Positions 7,706 through 17,722 of a DNA stretch of 64,000 bases are shown here, in pieces; position 1 is the stretch's first letter; each line of letters begins with the position of its first letter. The stretch lies in contig OZ247430.1 of assembly GCA_965232895.1 (NCBI GenBank), positions 1,922,001 to 1,986,000 on the forward strand. Direction: 5' to 3'. The position numbers and the translations under genes were made by a program. The notes under the pieces are model-generated. The model had not been told where the DNA came from and did no database searches. It was given only the letters and a program-made list of their open reading frames with translations. This DNA is from Bin87 sp965232895. Its GTDB lineage: Bacteria > Chloroflexota > Dehalococcoidia > Lucifugimonadales > UBA3495.

Positions 7706-9931
7706 ATGGTCGCGGTCACCAGCGAGTCCACCGATCTGATCGCACGCGTTTCCGAATACGTGGATGATGCGAACCAACTGGAACGCATCCGGTCAGCCTA
7801 CGACTTCGCGGAACGGTGCCACGACGGGCAGATGCGGCGGTCCGGCGACCCGTATATCGTTCATCCCCTGGCTGCGGCCATCATCCTGGCCGACCTTTAC
7901 CTCGACCCTGACACCATTATGGCCGCCCTGCTCCACGACGTGCTGGAGGACTGCGGGGTCGGCGTGGACGAGCTGGCGGAACGCTTTGGACCCAGCGTCT
8001 CCCGCCTGGTTGACGGCGTTACCAAGCTGACCCGCGTCGACTATCGTCCCCCGGACTCCGAGGCCAACGGCGCCGCGCCGGCGGAAAACCTTTACGCCGA
8101 GAGCCTGCGCAAGATGCTGGTCGCCATGGCCGAGGACATCCGCGTAGTCCTCATCAAGCTGGCCGACCGGCTGCACAACATGCGCACGCTGGACGCGCTC
8201 TCCGAGGACAAGCGCCGGCGCATCGCCCAGGAAACCCTGGACGTGTACTCGCCCCTGGCCCACCGGCTCGGCATCTGGGAACTCAAGTGGCAGCTGGATG
8301 ACCTGGCCTTCCGGCACCTGAACGAGACCCGTTACCGGGAGATCTCCCGGATGCTGGCGGCGCGACGATCCCAGCGGGAGGCCTACGTGGCGGACGTGGC
8401 CGACCGGCTCAAGACCGAGTTGGCGGACAACCGCCTGCGCGCGGACGTGAGCGGCCGACCCAAGGGCATCTACTCCATACACAACAAGATCGAAAAATAC
8501 GCCGCCGACGGCAAGGAACTCAGCGACATCTACGACCTGTACGCCTTGCGCGTAATCGTCGACGAGATTCCCGACTGCTACACCGCCCTGGGCATCACTC
8601 ATCGCATGTGGAGCCCCATCCCCGGCCAGTTCGACGACTACATCGCCACGCCGAAGAAGAACATGTACCAGGCGTTGCATACCACGGTGCTGTGTGACGG
8701 CGGGCACCCGCTGGAAGTGCAGATCAAGACCCGCGAGATGCACCAGGTGGCGGAATACGGCGTGGCCGCTCATTGGCGCTACAAGGAACAGCGCGGCTCA
8801 GCCAATGGGAAAGCCTCCTTCGAGGAGCGGATGACCGGCTTGCGCCAGTTGCTGGAGTGGCAGCGCGAGACGCCGGACACCGACGAGTTCCTGGAACGGG
8901 TGCGGGAAGACCTGTTCCATGACCAGGTCTTCGTCTATACGCCCAAAGGCGACATCGTGGAGATGGCCGCCGGCTCCACCCCCATCGACTTTGCTTACAA
9001 GATCCACACCGATCTGGGAAACCGCATCTCCGGCGCCAAGGTGAACGGCAAACTGATGTCGCTGGACACCCCGCTGCACAACGGCGACACCGTTGAGGTG
9101 GTGGCCGGGAAGACGGGCCGGGGTCCGTCGCCCGACTGGCTGAACCCGGCGCGCGGATACGTGGCGACCAACAGCGCGCGGCAGAAGATTCGCTCCTGGT
9201 TCAACCGGCAGGCCCGCAGCGCCAACATCACCCGGGGCCGCGAGCTCCTGCGCCGCGAGCTGCGTCGCATGGGCATCAAGATGTCCGACCGCGAGGTGCT
9301 CGAAGCGTGTCGCTACGACAGCATGGAAGACGTCCTGGCCGCGCTGGGCTCCGGCGAGTTGAGCGACTCCGCCCTGTCCGCGCGACTGACGCAGTTCCGC
9401 AACGATGAGATGGTTGAAGCCGAGTGGATGCCCAAGCTGCGCGGCTCCACGTCCCTGTCCAGCCCGTCCTCGGGCATTTCGGTGTTGGGCGTTGGCGACC
9501 TGCTGACCAGCATCGCCCGGTGCTGCAACCCCATCCAGGGCGACCCGATCATCGGCTTCGTGACGCGCTCTCGTGGCGTCAGCGTGCACAAGGAAGGCTG
9601 CATCAACGTGCTCAACGAGGACGAGCAGGAGCGTCTGGTTCCCGTTTCATGGGGGCAGAAGCAGGAGCTGTACCCGGTACGCATCCGCATTGAGGCCATG
9701 GACCGCGTGGGCCTGCTGCGGGACGTCACCACCAAGGTCTCGGACGACAAGATCAACATCGCTTGGGCCGTGACGCGGGAGAACGACGACGCCACGGTCA
9801 GCATGGAATTCACGATTCATGTGAAAAACCTCGAAGAGTTGAACCGCGTGTTCTCCCGCATCGAGGGTATCCGCGGGGTCACTTCGGTCAGCCGCGTCAC
9901 CAGCAGTCCCCTGAGGCAGACCGAGCGCTGA
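7706..9931 (+). CDS. rel: bifunctional (p)ppGpp synthetase/hydrolase, RelA/SpoT family
   Basis: 741 residues from the ATG at 7706, chosen over the GTG at 7685 because AGGAGGG lies five bases before it. Domain order is complete: HD hydrolase (residues about 35-190, with LLHDVLED holding H77-D78), synthetase (about 240-350, DIYDLYALRVIV and PKKNMYQALHTTV), TGS (about 395-455, VFVYTPKGDIVEM), a helical/zinc-finger region with RCCNPIQGDPIIGFVTRSRGVSVH, and a C-terminal ACT domain (about 660-735). The intact HD motif suggests it both makes and degrades the stringent-response alarmone. It is the only alarmone enzyme visible here. Confidence 0.95.
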   Translation: MVAVTSESTDLIARVSEYVDDANQLERIRSAYDFAERCHDGQMRRSGDPYIVHPLAAAIILADLYLDPDTIMAALLHDVLEDCGVGVDELAERFGPSVSRLVDGVTKLTRVDYRPPDSEANGAAPAENLYAESLRKMLVAMAEDIRVVLIKLADRLHNMRTLDALSEDKRRRIAQETLDVYSPLAHRLGIWELKWQLDDLAFRHLNETRYREISRMLAARRSQREAYVADVADRLKTELADNRLRADVSGRPKGIYSIHNKIEKYAADGKELSDIYDLYALRVIVDEIPDCYTALGITHRMWSPIPGQFDDYIATPKKNMYQALHTTVLCDGGHPLEVQIKTREMHQVAEYGVAAHWRYKEQRGSANGKASFEERMTGLRQLLEWQRETPDTDEFLERVREDLFHDQVFVYTPKGDIVEMAAGSTPIDFAYKIHTDLGNRISGAKVNGKLMSLDTPLHNGDTVEVVAGKTGRGPSPDWLNPARGYVATNSARQKIRSWFNRQARSANITRGRELLRRELRRMGIKMSDREVLEACRYDSMEDVLAALGSGELSDSALSARLTQFRNDEMVEAEWMPKLRGSTSLSSPSSGISVLGVGDLLTSIARCCNPIQGDPIIGFVTRSRGVSVHKEGCINVLNEDEQERLVPVSWGQKQELYPVRIRIEAMDRVGLLRDVTTKVSDDKINIAWAVTRENDDATVSMEFTIHVKNLEELNRVFSRIEGIRGVTSVSRVTSSPLRQTER

Positions 9932-9963
9932 TCGACCCGGTCCGGGTTTGACGCGCTCGCCCG

Positions 9964-11394
9964 TTGGCGGCGAGCCAGTTGTTCAGTCTCTCAACCATGG
10001 CTCCCGCATTGCGCGGCGGCACGGCGGTCAAGCTGTTGCTGGCAGTGGCCGTGTTCCTGGGAATTCTGCTGATGCCCACCCCGGCGGGGCTGACCGCGGA
10101 AGGCCAGCGCGCCCTGGCGGTCATGCTCCTCGCCGTAATCCTGTGGGCCACCGAGGCGATACCGGTTCCGGTGGCCGGCGTGGGCGGAGTCCTGCTCCTG
10201 GTTCTGGTGGGAGCCGTCCCCGACATCGGCCCCGCCCTTTACGGTTTCTCCCAGCCCGTCGCCTACTTCCTCATCGGCATTCTGACCCTGGGCCTGGCGG
10301 TGCATCGCTCGGGCCTGGCCGAGCGCCTGGCCACCTACCTGATGCGCGGCGCGGCCGGGAGTCCGCGCCTGCTCTACGTGCAGATGCTGTTCTCCTTCGC
10401 CGCCCTGACCTTCGCGCTGCCGTCGGCGAGCACGCGGGGGGCCATTATGGTCCACGTGTACGAGCAGGTGCTGGAGCACTGGGAAATCCCCAAGGAGCAC
10501 CCCCTGTACAAGGCGACGATGATGGCCATGGGCAGCCTGAACCGCCTTGGTTCCACCGCGCTGCTGGCCGGCGGCATCACTCCCGTGGTGGCTTCCGGCC
10601 TGCTGGGCGATTTTTCGTGGACCCAGTGGTTCCTGCTGATGAGCGTGCCGTTCTATGCCAACCTGATAGTGGGCGGGGCCGCCCTGTTTGTGTTCTACCG
10701 GTCCGGGTTCCGGTTGGGAGACGACGCCGGAGCCGCTGCGGTGTCGCTGGGCCGAATCAACCCGGTAGAGATGCGAGCTGGCGCCATCGTCGCGCTGACC
10801 GCCCTGCTGTGGTTCACCGACTTCGCCCACGGATTGCACCCGGCAGTGCCCGCGATGGTTGCCCTGTGCCTGATCCTGATGCCGCGGGTGGGCATCCTCA
10901 CCTGGCGCGAGTTCGAGCGCGACCTGGGCTGGTCAAACTTCTTCATCATCGCCACGTCGCTGTCGCTGTCTCATGCCCTGGTGACCACCGGCGCTGCGGC
11001 CTGGTTCTCCGAAACGCTGGTTGGCGCGGTGACGCAATTGTCATCATCACCCATGCTGATTCTGCTGATGCTGTGCGTGTGCTTCGCCATGTTGCGGTTC
11101 ATCCTGCCCAACATCGCCGGCTACCTGGCGCTGGTGATACCGGTGACCATGGCGGCGGCGGAATCGCTGGGTTTGGATCCGCTGGTGTGCGGCATGGCGG
11201 CCGTGGTGGTGGGCGACTCGGTGGTCTATTACAGCGCGGGCGGGACCGCGAGTGTGTTCATCTTCCAGCGGGCCAACATTGCCAATCCCGAAATCTTCCG
11301 GTTCGCAATCACCATGACCGTGATCGCGACGGCCATTCTGCTATTGGCGGTGGTCCCCTACTGGGGCCTGGTGGGCCACCCGCTGGTTCCGTAG
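9964..11394 (+). CDS. DASS/SLC13-type anion:sodium symporter
   Basis: Up to 476 residues (TTG at 9964); an in-frame ATG at 9997 is an equally good start, and neither has a clear ribosome site. The protein is polytopic with about 11-12 hydrophobic helices. It has the ILWATEAIPVPVAGVGG segment near residue 60 and the internally repeated re-entrant hairpins of the divalent anion:Na+ symporter family (PSASTRGAIM and LPNIAGYLALVIPVT). The family transports dicarboxylates, sulfate or phosphate; the typical SNT substrate motif is altered here (PSAST), so the substrate is open. It follows rel by 32 bases. Confidence 0.82.
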   Translation: MAASQLFSLSTMAPALRGGTAVKLLLAVAVFLGILLMPTPAGLTAEGQRALAVMLLAVILWATEAIPVPVAGVGGVLLLVLVGAVPDIGPALYGFSQPVAYFLIGILTLGLAVHRSGLAERLATYLMRGAAGSPRLLYVQMLFSFAALTFALPSASTRGAIMVHVYEQVLEHWEIPKEHPLYKATMMAMGSLNRLGSTALLAGGITPVVASGLLGDFSWTQWFLLMSVPFYANLIVGGAALFVFYRSGFRLGDDAGAAAVSLGRINPVEMRAGAIVALTALLWFTDFAHGLHPAVPAMVALCLILMPRVGILTWREFERDLGWSNFFIIATSLSLSHALVTTGAAAWFSETLVGAVTQLSSSPMLILLMLCVCFAMLRFILPNIAGYLALVIPVTMAAAESLGLDPLVCGMAAVVVGDSVVYYSAGGTASVFIFQRANIANPEIFRFAITMTVIATAILLLAVVPYWGLVGHPLVP

Positions 11395-11403
11395 CCGGCG
11401 CGG

Positions 11404-11952
11404 CTACAATTGCGCGGCAATCGCCAAGGCCAGCCCGATCAGAATGATCGCAGCCGCGCCGATCACCAACCAAGTGAGGAATCGCCGCATCCTCCGCCGT
11501 CGCTGTCTTGCCCTCCGCAGGTCAGCCCGGTAGTCCCAGGGGCGGCGGATGCGGTCACCATCCTTCCAGACGCCGCGCCGCCGTCGTTTGGCCTCGGCCT
11601 CCGCCTCGGGGAAGCCCAGGTCTCGGCCTCCGTAACGCCGGTACCACCACGCCATGCCGGAGCGCACCATCTCCACGTTGACCGACTGGGCCCGCCGGCG
11701 CCGCCGGTAGAGCAGGCCCACCGTGCGCCCGTAGCGGTCGGTGGCCATGGCCTCCATGCGTATCCCGCCCCGCCGTACCAGCGTCTCCAGATGCTTGCGC
11801 GACTCCTGACCGTGGGGTTGGGCCAGTTCCGGCGCGTCGATGCCATAGAGCCGCACCGGAAACGGACGCCCCAGGAAGCTCAATAGCCCCGCGTACTTGA
11901 CCTCCAGCGAGTCGCCGTCAATGACCCGCCGTATCCGCACCCTGCGGGCCAT
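11404..11952 (-). CDS. thermonuclease-like (SNase) protein with C-terminal membrane helix
   Basis: 182 residues from ATG at 11952; the open frame upstream is part of the neighbouring gene read in another frame. Residues 1-130 form a staphylococcal-nuclease fold with the catalytic set in place: D14 in VIDGDS, R34 and D39-E42 in RLYGIDAPE, and R76 in TDRYGR. The protein is strongly basic from 95 to 160. Residues about 160-182 (FLTWLVIGAAAIILIGLALAIAA) form a C-terminal membrane anchor, so the nuclease may work at the membrane. Its start lies eight bases beyond the stop of the sulfurtransferase gene, which suggests one transcript. Confidence 0.85.
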   Translation of the reverse strand: MARRVRIRRVIDGDSLEVKYAGLLSFLGRPFPVRLYGIDAPELAQPHGQESRKHLETLVRRGGIRMEAMATDRYGRTVGLLYRRRRRAQSVNVEMVRSGMAWWYRRYGGRDLGFPEAEAEAKRRRRGVWKDGDRIRRPWDYRADLRRARQRRRRMRRFLTWLVIGAAAIILIGLALAIAAQL

Positions 11953-11960
11953 CGCCCGGC

Positions 11961-12833
11961 CTACACGGTCAGCGGCGTGTCGTCGCGGTTGGCCCACTCG
12001 CCCATGGACGCGTCGTAGTTCTTGGCGTTCTCGAAGCCCGCCAGGCGCAGCACGAAGTTTCCGTGCGCCGCACGGATGCCGGCCTGTCAATAGGAGTACG
12101 CCGTCTTGTCCGGCGTGATGCCGTGCTCCGTCAGGATGCGCCGGATCTCCGCTGCCGGCTTGAACTCGTGGGTGTTGCGATCCATCAGGTGGAACCACTC
12201 CAGATGCACCGCGCCGGGAACATGGCCCGGCCGCTTGTTCTGATAGTTGGGGGCGGAGCCGTCCCACTCGCCGTCACTGCGAACGTCCCACACCACCACG
12301 TTGTCCCCGGGCTCCCCGTCCAGTGAACAGGCATCTTTGAGCTCGTCGCCGGTGACGATGAACGAGTCGTCGGCGCGCGGCGTGAAAGTCACCGCCGCCG
12401 GCGCCCTGGCCCGGCCGAAGTCCACTGGCTGCCCGGCGTTCACCCACGCCCGCCAGCCGCCGTTCAGCACTTTCACGTTGGTGTGGCCATAGTAGTTGAA
12501 CACCCACCAGATGCGCGCCGCCGTCAGTCCCTGGGCGTGGTCGTAGGTGACCACGGTGGTATCGTCGCCGATGCCCAGGCCCTCGGCCATGGCCTTGAAC
12601 TGCTCCGGCGTCATCACGTGCTGCCCGCGCGCGCCTGGTTCAATCGCGCTGTCGGGGTTCTTGGCCCAGTTGTCGGCGACGTGGGCCGCGCCGGGGATGT
12701 GGCCGCGCTGCCAGGCGTCGGCGGTGTTGGCGCAGTCCAGCACCACCACGTTGGGATCGTCAAGATGGGCGGCGACCCAGGCGGCGTCGGTCAGGTACTC
12801 GGGGTGAGCGTAATCGTCGGTATGAGTCGTCAT
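11961..12833 (-). CDS. two-domain sulfurtransferase (rhodanese) with in-frame TGA at the catalytic Cys: candidate selenoprotein
   Basis: Start ATG at 12833, preceded by AGGAG. Read through one TGA (12087-12089, codon 249), the frame gives 290 residues and ends with TAG at 11961. Residues 15-130 are the inactive first rhodanese domain (LDCANTADAWQRGHIPGAAH, and VTYDHAQG where a Cys is not expected). Residues 150-290 are the second domain, with VVWDVRSDGEWDG and RPGHVPGAVHLEW. The active loop reads AYSY-TGA-QAGIRAAHG, so TGA takes the exact place of the catalytic Cys in the usual C-x2-G-x-R loop. The 41 codons after the TGA keep a perfect family-like ending (NYDASMGEWANRDDTPL). Selenocysteine insertion fits best; a recent point mutation of TGC/TGT is the alternative. 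No selA, selB, selD or selC is in this window. Confidence 0.75.
12044..12075 (-). promoter_or_regulatory. candidate bacterial SECIS hairpin after the TGA
   Basis: Two overlapping foldings follow the TGA on the minus strand. One is CCGTGC-GGC-GCACGG (12061-12075), whose loop starts 17 bases after the TGA. The other is GGCGCACG with CGT...GCGCC around a GAAACTT loop (12044-12069), whose loop starts 25 bases after the TGA and begins with G. Both fall in the spacing known for bacterial SECIS elements, which need a G among the first loop bases. GC-rich coding sequence can fold by chance, so this is supporting evidence only. Confidence 0.5.
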
Positions 12834-12999
12834 GGAGCGGCTCCTGCAGTCAGGTGTGAGTTGCCGGGATTGTAGGCGGCGGCGGCCCGGCGGGTCAACG
12901 GGCCAGATCACGAAGTGATATGATGACACGGAGTTGGTCTCCCTGTAGGATCTACCCGCGCTCCGGGAATCCTGCCTGCTGTCCGCGCACCGTTTTGAC

Positions 13000-13362
13000 A
13001 TGATTTGGGAAGTTCGATTTCACACCGATTTCGATCCAGATTTCCACGGTTTCACTGAGTCCGTACAAGACGAGCTTTTAGCTAAATTGCTGCTATTGCA
13101 AACTTTCGGGCCAACTCTAGGCCGGCCGCACGTGGATACTTTGCAAGGTTCGCGATACCCGAACATGAAAGAGCTTCGCTTCAACGCCGATGGTGGGGTT
13201 TGGAGAGTAGCGTTCGCATTCGATCCCAACCGACGATGTATTGTTCTCGCAGGGGCAAACAAATCTGGAATGAGCCAAAGCCTGTTTTACCGACGACTGA
13301 TTGCCACGGCAGACGCCCGCTATCGCAATCATCTGGCTAACACGCGCCAGACTGGGGCATGA
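13000..13362 (+). CDS. higB: RelE/HigB-type toxin (phage Gp49-like family)
   Basis: A 120-residue protein of the RelE/ParE-HigB superfamily. The family pattern is clear: PHVDTLQGSRYPNMKELRF followed by GVWRVAFAFDPNRRCIVLAGANKSG and FYRRLIATADARYRNHL. These toxins usually cleave mRNA on the ribosome. It begins divergently from the sulfurtransferase gene about 165 bp away and ends one base before the ATG of the antitoxin gene. Base composition is lower in GC than the neighbours, which suggests acquisition. The toxin looks complete. Confidence 0.85.
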   Translation: MIWEVRFHTDFDPDFHGFTESVQDELLAKLLLLQTFGPTLGRPHVDTLQGSRYPNMKELRFNADGGVWRVAFAFDPNRRCIVLAGANKSGMSQSLFYRRLIATADARYRNHLANTRQTGA

Positions 13363-13363
13363 C

Positions 13364-13654
13364 ATGACTACCTTGGCCGAAAAAATCGCTTGTCTCGACG
13401 CCGAACGCCGAGACAAGGTGGAAAAGCGCGCAATCGAACTGATCGCAGAAGAAAGGATCAGACGCGCGAAGCTCGAGACCAAACGAAAGGCTGTGTCCGA
13501 CAGTAGCGTGCGAGTCCAACTGTCCTCCAAACCCCGTTACCTACGCAACACCAGGACGTTGTCCATAGCCAAGAGGCGTTCCAAGGGTGGCCGCATCGCG
13601 GGTGGGCGGTCGCGCGGAATAGGTCATCGTCGGTATGTGGGCGTGTCACGGTAA
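13364..13654 (+). CDS. antitoxin of the HigB-type toxin, divergent or degraded C-terminus
   Basis: A 96-residue frame beginning MTTLAEKIACLDAERRDKVEKRAIELIAEE, the standard start of XRE-type antitoxins paired with this toxin family. In those proteins a helix-turn-helix follows at about residue 40. Here the sequence becomes very basic and Ser/Arg-rich (LSIAKRRSKGGRIAGGRSRG) and I can find no helix-turn-helix in this or the other two frames. Either the gene is frameshifted or degraded, or the C-terminal half has been replaced. The start is one base after the toxin stop. About 170 bp with no gene separate it from acs. Confidence 0.55.
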   Translation: MTTLAEKIACLDAERRDKVEKRAIELIAEERIRRAKLETKRKAVSDSSVRVQLSSKPRYLRNTRTLSIAKRRSKGGRIAGGRSRGIGHRRYVGVSR

Positions 13655-13823
13655 GATCGATGCGTCGCAGCTCTCATGTTTTGTCGTTGCTGTTTCGTGA
13701 ACGGCTGGTGGCGTCAGACGTCTTCGATGCGCTGTAGGTAGAGCTAACCTCGCCCCAAACACGGCTACGCCGTTCCCGCTACAATAGGCGCACTCAACAC
13801 GCTCAGGTGCGAGGTGCGCTTTT

Positions 13824-15728
<1,905 letters not shown>

Positions 15729-15770
15729 GAACGCTTAGCCGGCGCGTCTCATAGATACAATGGACGTTCG

Positions 15771-15977
15771 ATGAACGGCAGGGAATTCGTGAGGCGCGCT
15801 CGGCGCTACGCTCGCCGCAACGGTTTGGAATGGCGGTTCGACCCGGCGCGGGGCAAGGGCAGCCACGGCAGGTTTTACTTGGGTACGAGGGAAACTACCG
15901 TGCAGCACGGCGAGATTTCGCGGCCGATGTTGTTTGAGATGCTGCGGCAACCAGGTATCAACCACCGGGAGTTCTAA
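15771..15977 (+). CDS. hicA: HicA toxin, unit 1 of a triple hicAB array
   Basis: A 68-residue HicA-type mRNA interferase with the double-stranded-RNA-binding-like fold. The catalytic histidine is H32 in GKGSHGRFY, the hallmark of the family. It precedes hicB unit 1 by two bases. The start codon and the whole gene repeat at exactly 654-bp intervals (16425, 17079). This copy is full length. Confidence 0.9.
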   Translation: MNGREFVRRARRYARRNGLEWRFDPARGKGSHGRFYLGTRETTVQHGEISRPMLFEMLRQPGINHREF

Positions 15978-15979
15978 CG

Positions 15980-16414
15980 ATGAAGTATCTTTATCCTTGC
16001 AACATCAAAGGCACTGAGGAAGACCGGGAAGGTTTCGTGGTCACTTTCCCAGACATGAGCGAGGCCATCACCGGCGGTTTTACATTCCGGGATTCCCTGA
16101 TTCTGGCCGAAGATTGTTTGGTGGTTGCTCTGGAAGGCTATATCGTTGCGGGTCGAAAACTGCCTACGCCCAGCCCGTATCAGGAAGGGCAGGAGCTGCT
16201 GACGGTGCAGCCGGTCATCGCCGCCCAGCTGGACCTCTATACCGCCATGCGCGAGCAGGGCATCAACCGGGCGGAACTGGCGGAACGGCTGGCGATCAGC
16301 AATGAAGACGCCGACCGGCTGCTGAGCCTGGACTACCGCACGCCCATTGGAGAGGTGATGCAAGCGCTGCGCGCCGTGGGGCGGGATTTGGCTGTGTCGG
16401 AAAGGGCGGCGTGA
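15980..16414 (+). CDS. hicB: HicB antitoxin, unit 1
   Basis: 144 residues. Residues 1-70 are the HicB partial RNase-H-like fold that caps HicA (MKYLYPCNIKG, GFVVTFPDM, GGFTFRDSLILAEDCLVVAL). Residues 75-144 hold a helix-turn-helix (ELAERLAISNEDADRLLSLDYRTPIGEVMQALRAVG) that would bind its own promoter. The DNA-binding half is almost identical to that of unit 2, while the toxin-binding half differs clearly. Confidence 0.9.
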   Translation: MKYLYPCNIKGTEEDREGFVVTFPDMSEAITGGFTFRDSLILAEDCLVVALEGYIVAGRKLPTPSPYQEGQELLTVQPVIAAQLDLYTAMREQGINRAELAERLAISNEDADRLLSLDYRTPIGEVMQALRAVGRDLAVSERAA

Positions 16415-16424
16415 CAGTCCGCGT

Positions 16425-16631
16425 ATGAACGGCAGGGAATTCGTGCGGCGGGCAAGACGCTATGCCAGAGCCAACAGGCTGGAATGGCGGTTCGACCCGG
16501 CGCGGGGCAAGGGCAGCCACGGCACGTTTTACATTGAAGATCGTCAGACAATAGCGTAACACGGCGAGATTCCCCGAAACATGCTTTTCGGGATGCTGCG
16601 CCAGTTGGAAATCAACCCCAGGGAGTTCTGA
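16425..16631 (+). pseudogene. hicA: HicA toxin, unit 2, disrupted by a stop codon
   Basis: The sequence follows hicA units 1 and 3 codon for codon, including the GKGSHG catalytic histidine loop, but codon 45 (16557-16559) is TAA where the intact copies have a Gln codon in VQHGEI or VQQGEI. The frame after the stop stays intact to MLFGMLRQLEINPREF and TGA at 16629-16631, so the lesion is recent. The product would be 44 residues and lack the last strand and helix, so it is probably inactive. Confidence 0.85.
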
Positions 16632-16633
16632 TC

Positions 16634-17068
16634 ATGCGGTACCTGTACCCGTGCACCATAGAAGGCAACGAGGAAGACGGCGATGGGTTTGTGGTTTCCT
16701 ATCCCGATATCCCGTGGGCTCACACTGGCGGCTTTACTTTCAAGGAGTCCCTCGTCCTCGCCGAGGATTGCTTGGTGGTCGCATTGGCTCACTATGTCAA
16801 CCACGGTGAAGATTTGCCGCCTCCCAGCCCGTATCAGGAAGGGCAGGAGCTGCTGACGGTGCAGCCGGTCATCGCCGCCCAGCTCGATCTCTACACCGCC
16901 ATGCGCGAGCAGGGCATCAGCCGGGCGGAACTGGCGGAACGGCTGGCGGTCAGCAGTGAAGACGCCAACCGGCTGCTGAGCCTGGACTACCGCACGCCCA
17001 TTGGAGAGGTGATGCAAGCGCTGCGCGCCGTGGGGCGGGATTTAGCTGTGTCGGAAAGGGCCGCGTGA
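16634..17068 (+). CDS. hicB: HicB antitoxin, unit 2
   Basis: 144 residues, intact although its toxin partner is broken. The start is MRYLYPCTIEGNEEDGDGFVVSYPDI, then GGFTFKESLVLAEDCLVVAL. The C-terminal helix-turn-helix half differs from unit 1 at only a few positions. It could still repress the array promoter or neutralise another HicA, so its retention without a working partner is notable. Confidence 0.88.
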   Translation: MRYLYPCTIEGNEEDGDGFVVSYPDIPWAHTGGFTFKESLVLAEDCLVVALAHYVNHGEDLPPPSPYQEGQELLTVQPVIAAQLDLYTAMREQGISRAELAERLAVSSEDANRLLSLDYRTPIGEVMQALRAVGRDLAVSERAA

Positions 17069-17078
17069 CAGTCCGCGT

Positions 17079-17285
17079 ATGAACGGCAGGGAATTCGTGC
17101 GGCGGGCAAGACGCTATGCCAGGACCAACGGGCTGGAATGGCAGTTCGACCCGGCGTGGGGCAAAGGCAGCCATGGCAGGTTTTTCATAGGTGAACGGTT
17201 CACTACAGTACAGCAGGGTGAAATCGCCACGAAGACGCTGGCAAATATGCTGAGAGACCTGGGCATCAACCGAAGGGAGTTTTGA
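17079..17285 (+). CDS. hicA: HicA toxin, unit 3
   Basis: 68 residues, full length, with H32 in GKGSHGRFF. The N-terminal 30 residues are nearly identical to unit 2, while the C-terminal half differs (IGERFTTVQQGEIATKTLANMLRDLGINRREF). It is followed by hicB unit 3 after two bases. It is likely an active mRNA interferase. Confidence 0.9.
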   Translation: MNGREFVRRARRYARTNGLEWQFDPAWGKGSHGRFFIGERFTTVQQGEIATKTLANMLRDLGINRREF

Positions 17286-17287
17286 TC

Positions 17288-17722
17288 GTGAATTACCTGT
17301 ATCCTTGCAACATTGAAGGCAATGAGGAGGACGGGGAGGGTTATGCAGTCACATTTCCCGATGTGTATGGGGCCAACACGGGCGGTTTTACGTTCAAGGA
17401 GTCCATCATCCTCGCCGAGGATTGCCTGGTGGTAGCCCTGAGCTGCTACATCGACCTCGGCAAAGAACTGCCCACGCCCAGCCCATATCAGGAGGGACAG
17501 GAGTTGTTGACCGTCCAGCCGGTCATCGCCGCCCAGCTGGACCTCTACACCGCCATGTGCGAGCAGGGCATCAGCCGGGCGGAACTGGCGGAACGGCTGG
17601 CGATCAGCAGCGACGACGCCGACCGGCTGCTGAGCCTGGACTACCGCACGCCCATTGGAGAGGTTATCAAAGCCCTGCTGGCCGTCGGTTGCCAGTCGGC
17701 GGCGACGGAACAGGTGGCCTGA
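17288..17722 (+). CDS. hicB: HicB antitoxin, unit 3
   Basis: 144 residues from GTG at 17288, chosen because it aligns with the starts of units 1 and 2 (M-[KRN]-YLYPC); a TTG at 17282 is also in frame. The N-terminal toxin-binding half is MNYLYPCNIEGNEEDGEGYAV. The helix-turn-helix half is the most diverged of the three, ending IKALLAVGCQSAATEQVA instead of MQALRAVGRDLAVSERAA. This is the last unit of the array. Confidence 0.88.
   Translation: MNYLYPCNIEGNEEDGEGYAVTFPDVYGANTGGFTFKESIILAEDCLVVALSCYIDLGKELPTPSPYQEGQELLTVQPVIAAQLDLYTAMCEQGISRAELAERLAISSDDADRLLSLDYRTPIGEVIKALLAVGCQSAATEQVA

Noticed and set aside
10000..11447. Long frame of 499 codons overlapping the DASS transporter
   Set aside because: It is a GC-driven shadow in another frame, Arg/Gly/Pro-rich, without hydrophobic pattern; the transporter frame is clearly real.
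11953..12267. N-terminal extension of the SNase-like protein up to 12267
   Set aside because: This part overlaps the sulfurtransferase C-terminus after the TGA in another frame and has no nuclease homology; ATG at 11952 fits the fold.
12087..13001. Sulfurtransferase as a simple truncated gene ending at the TGA, with start at 13001
   Set aside because: The coding sequence continues in family-like form for 41 codons past the TGA, and the start at 12833 has a ribosome site while the upstream part does not look coding.
13674..13739. A short open frame after the HigB-partner antitoxin
   Set aside because: Only about 25 codons, no ribosome site, no resemblance to the missing HTH.
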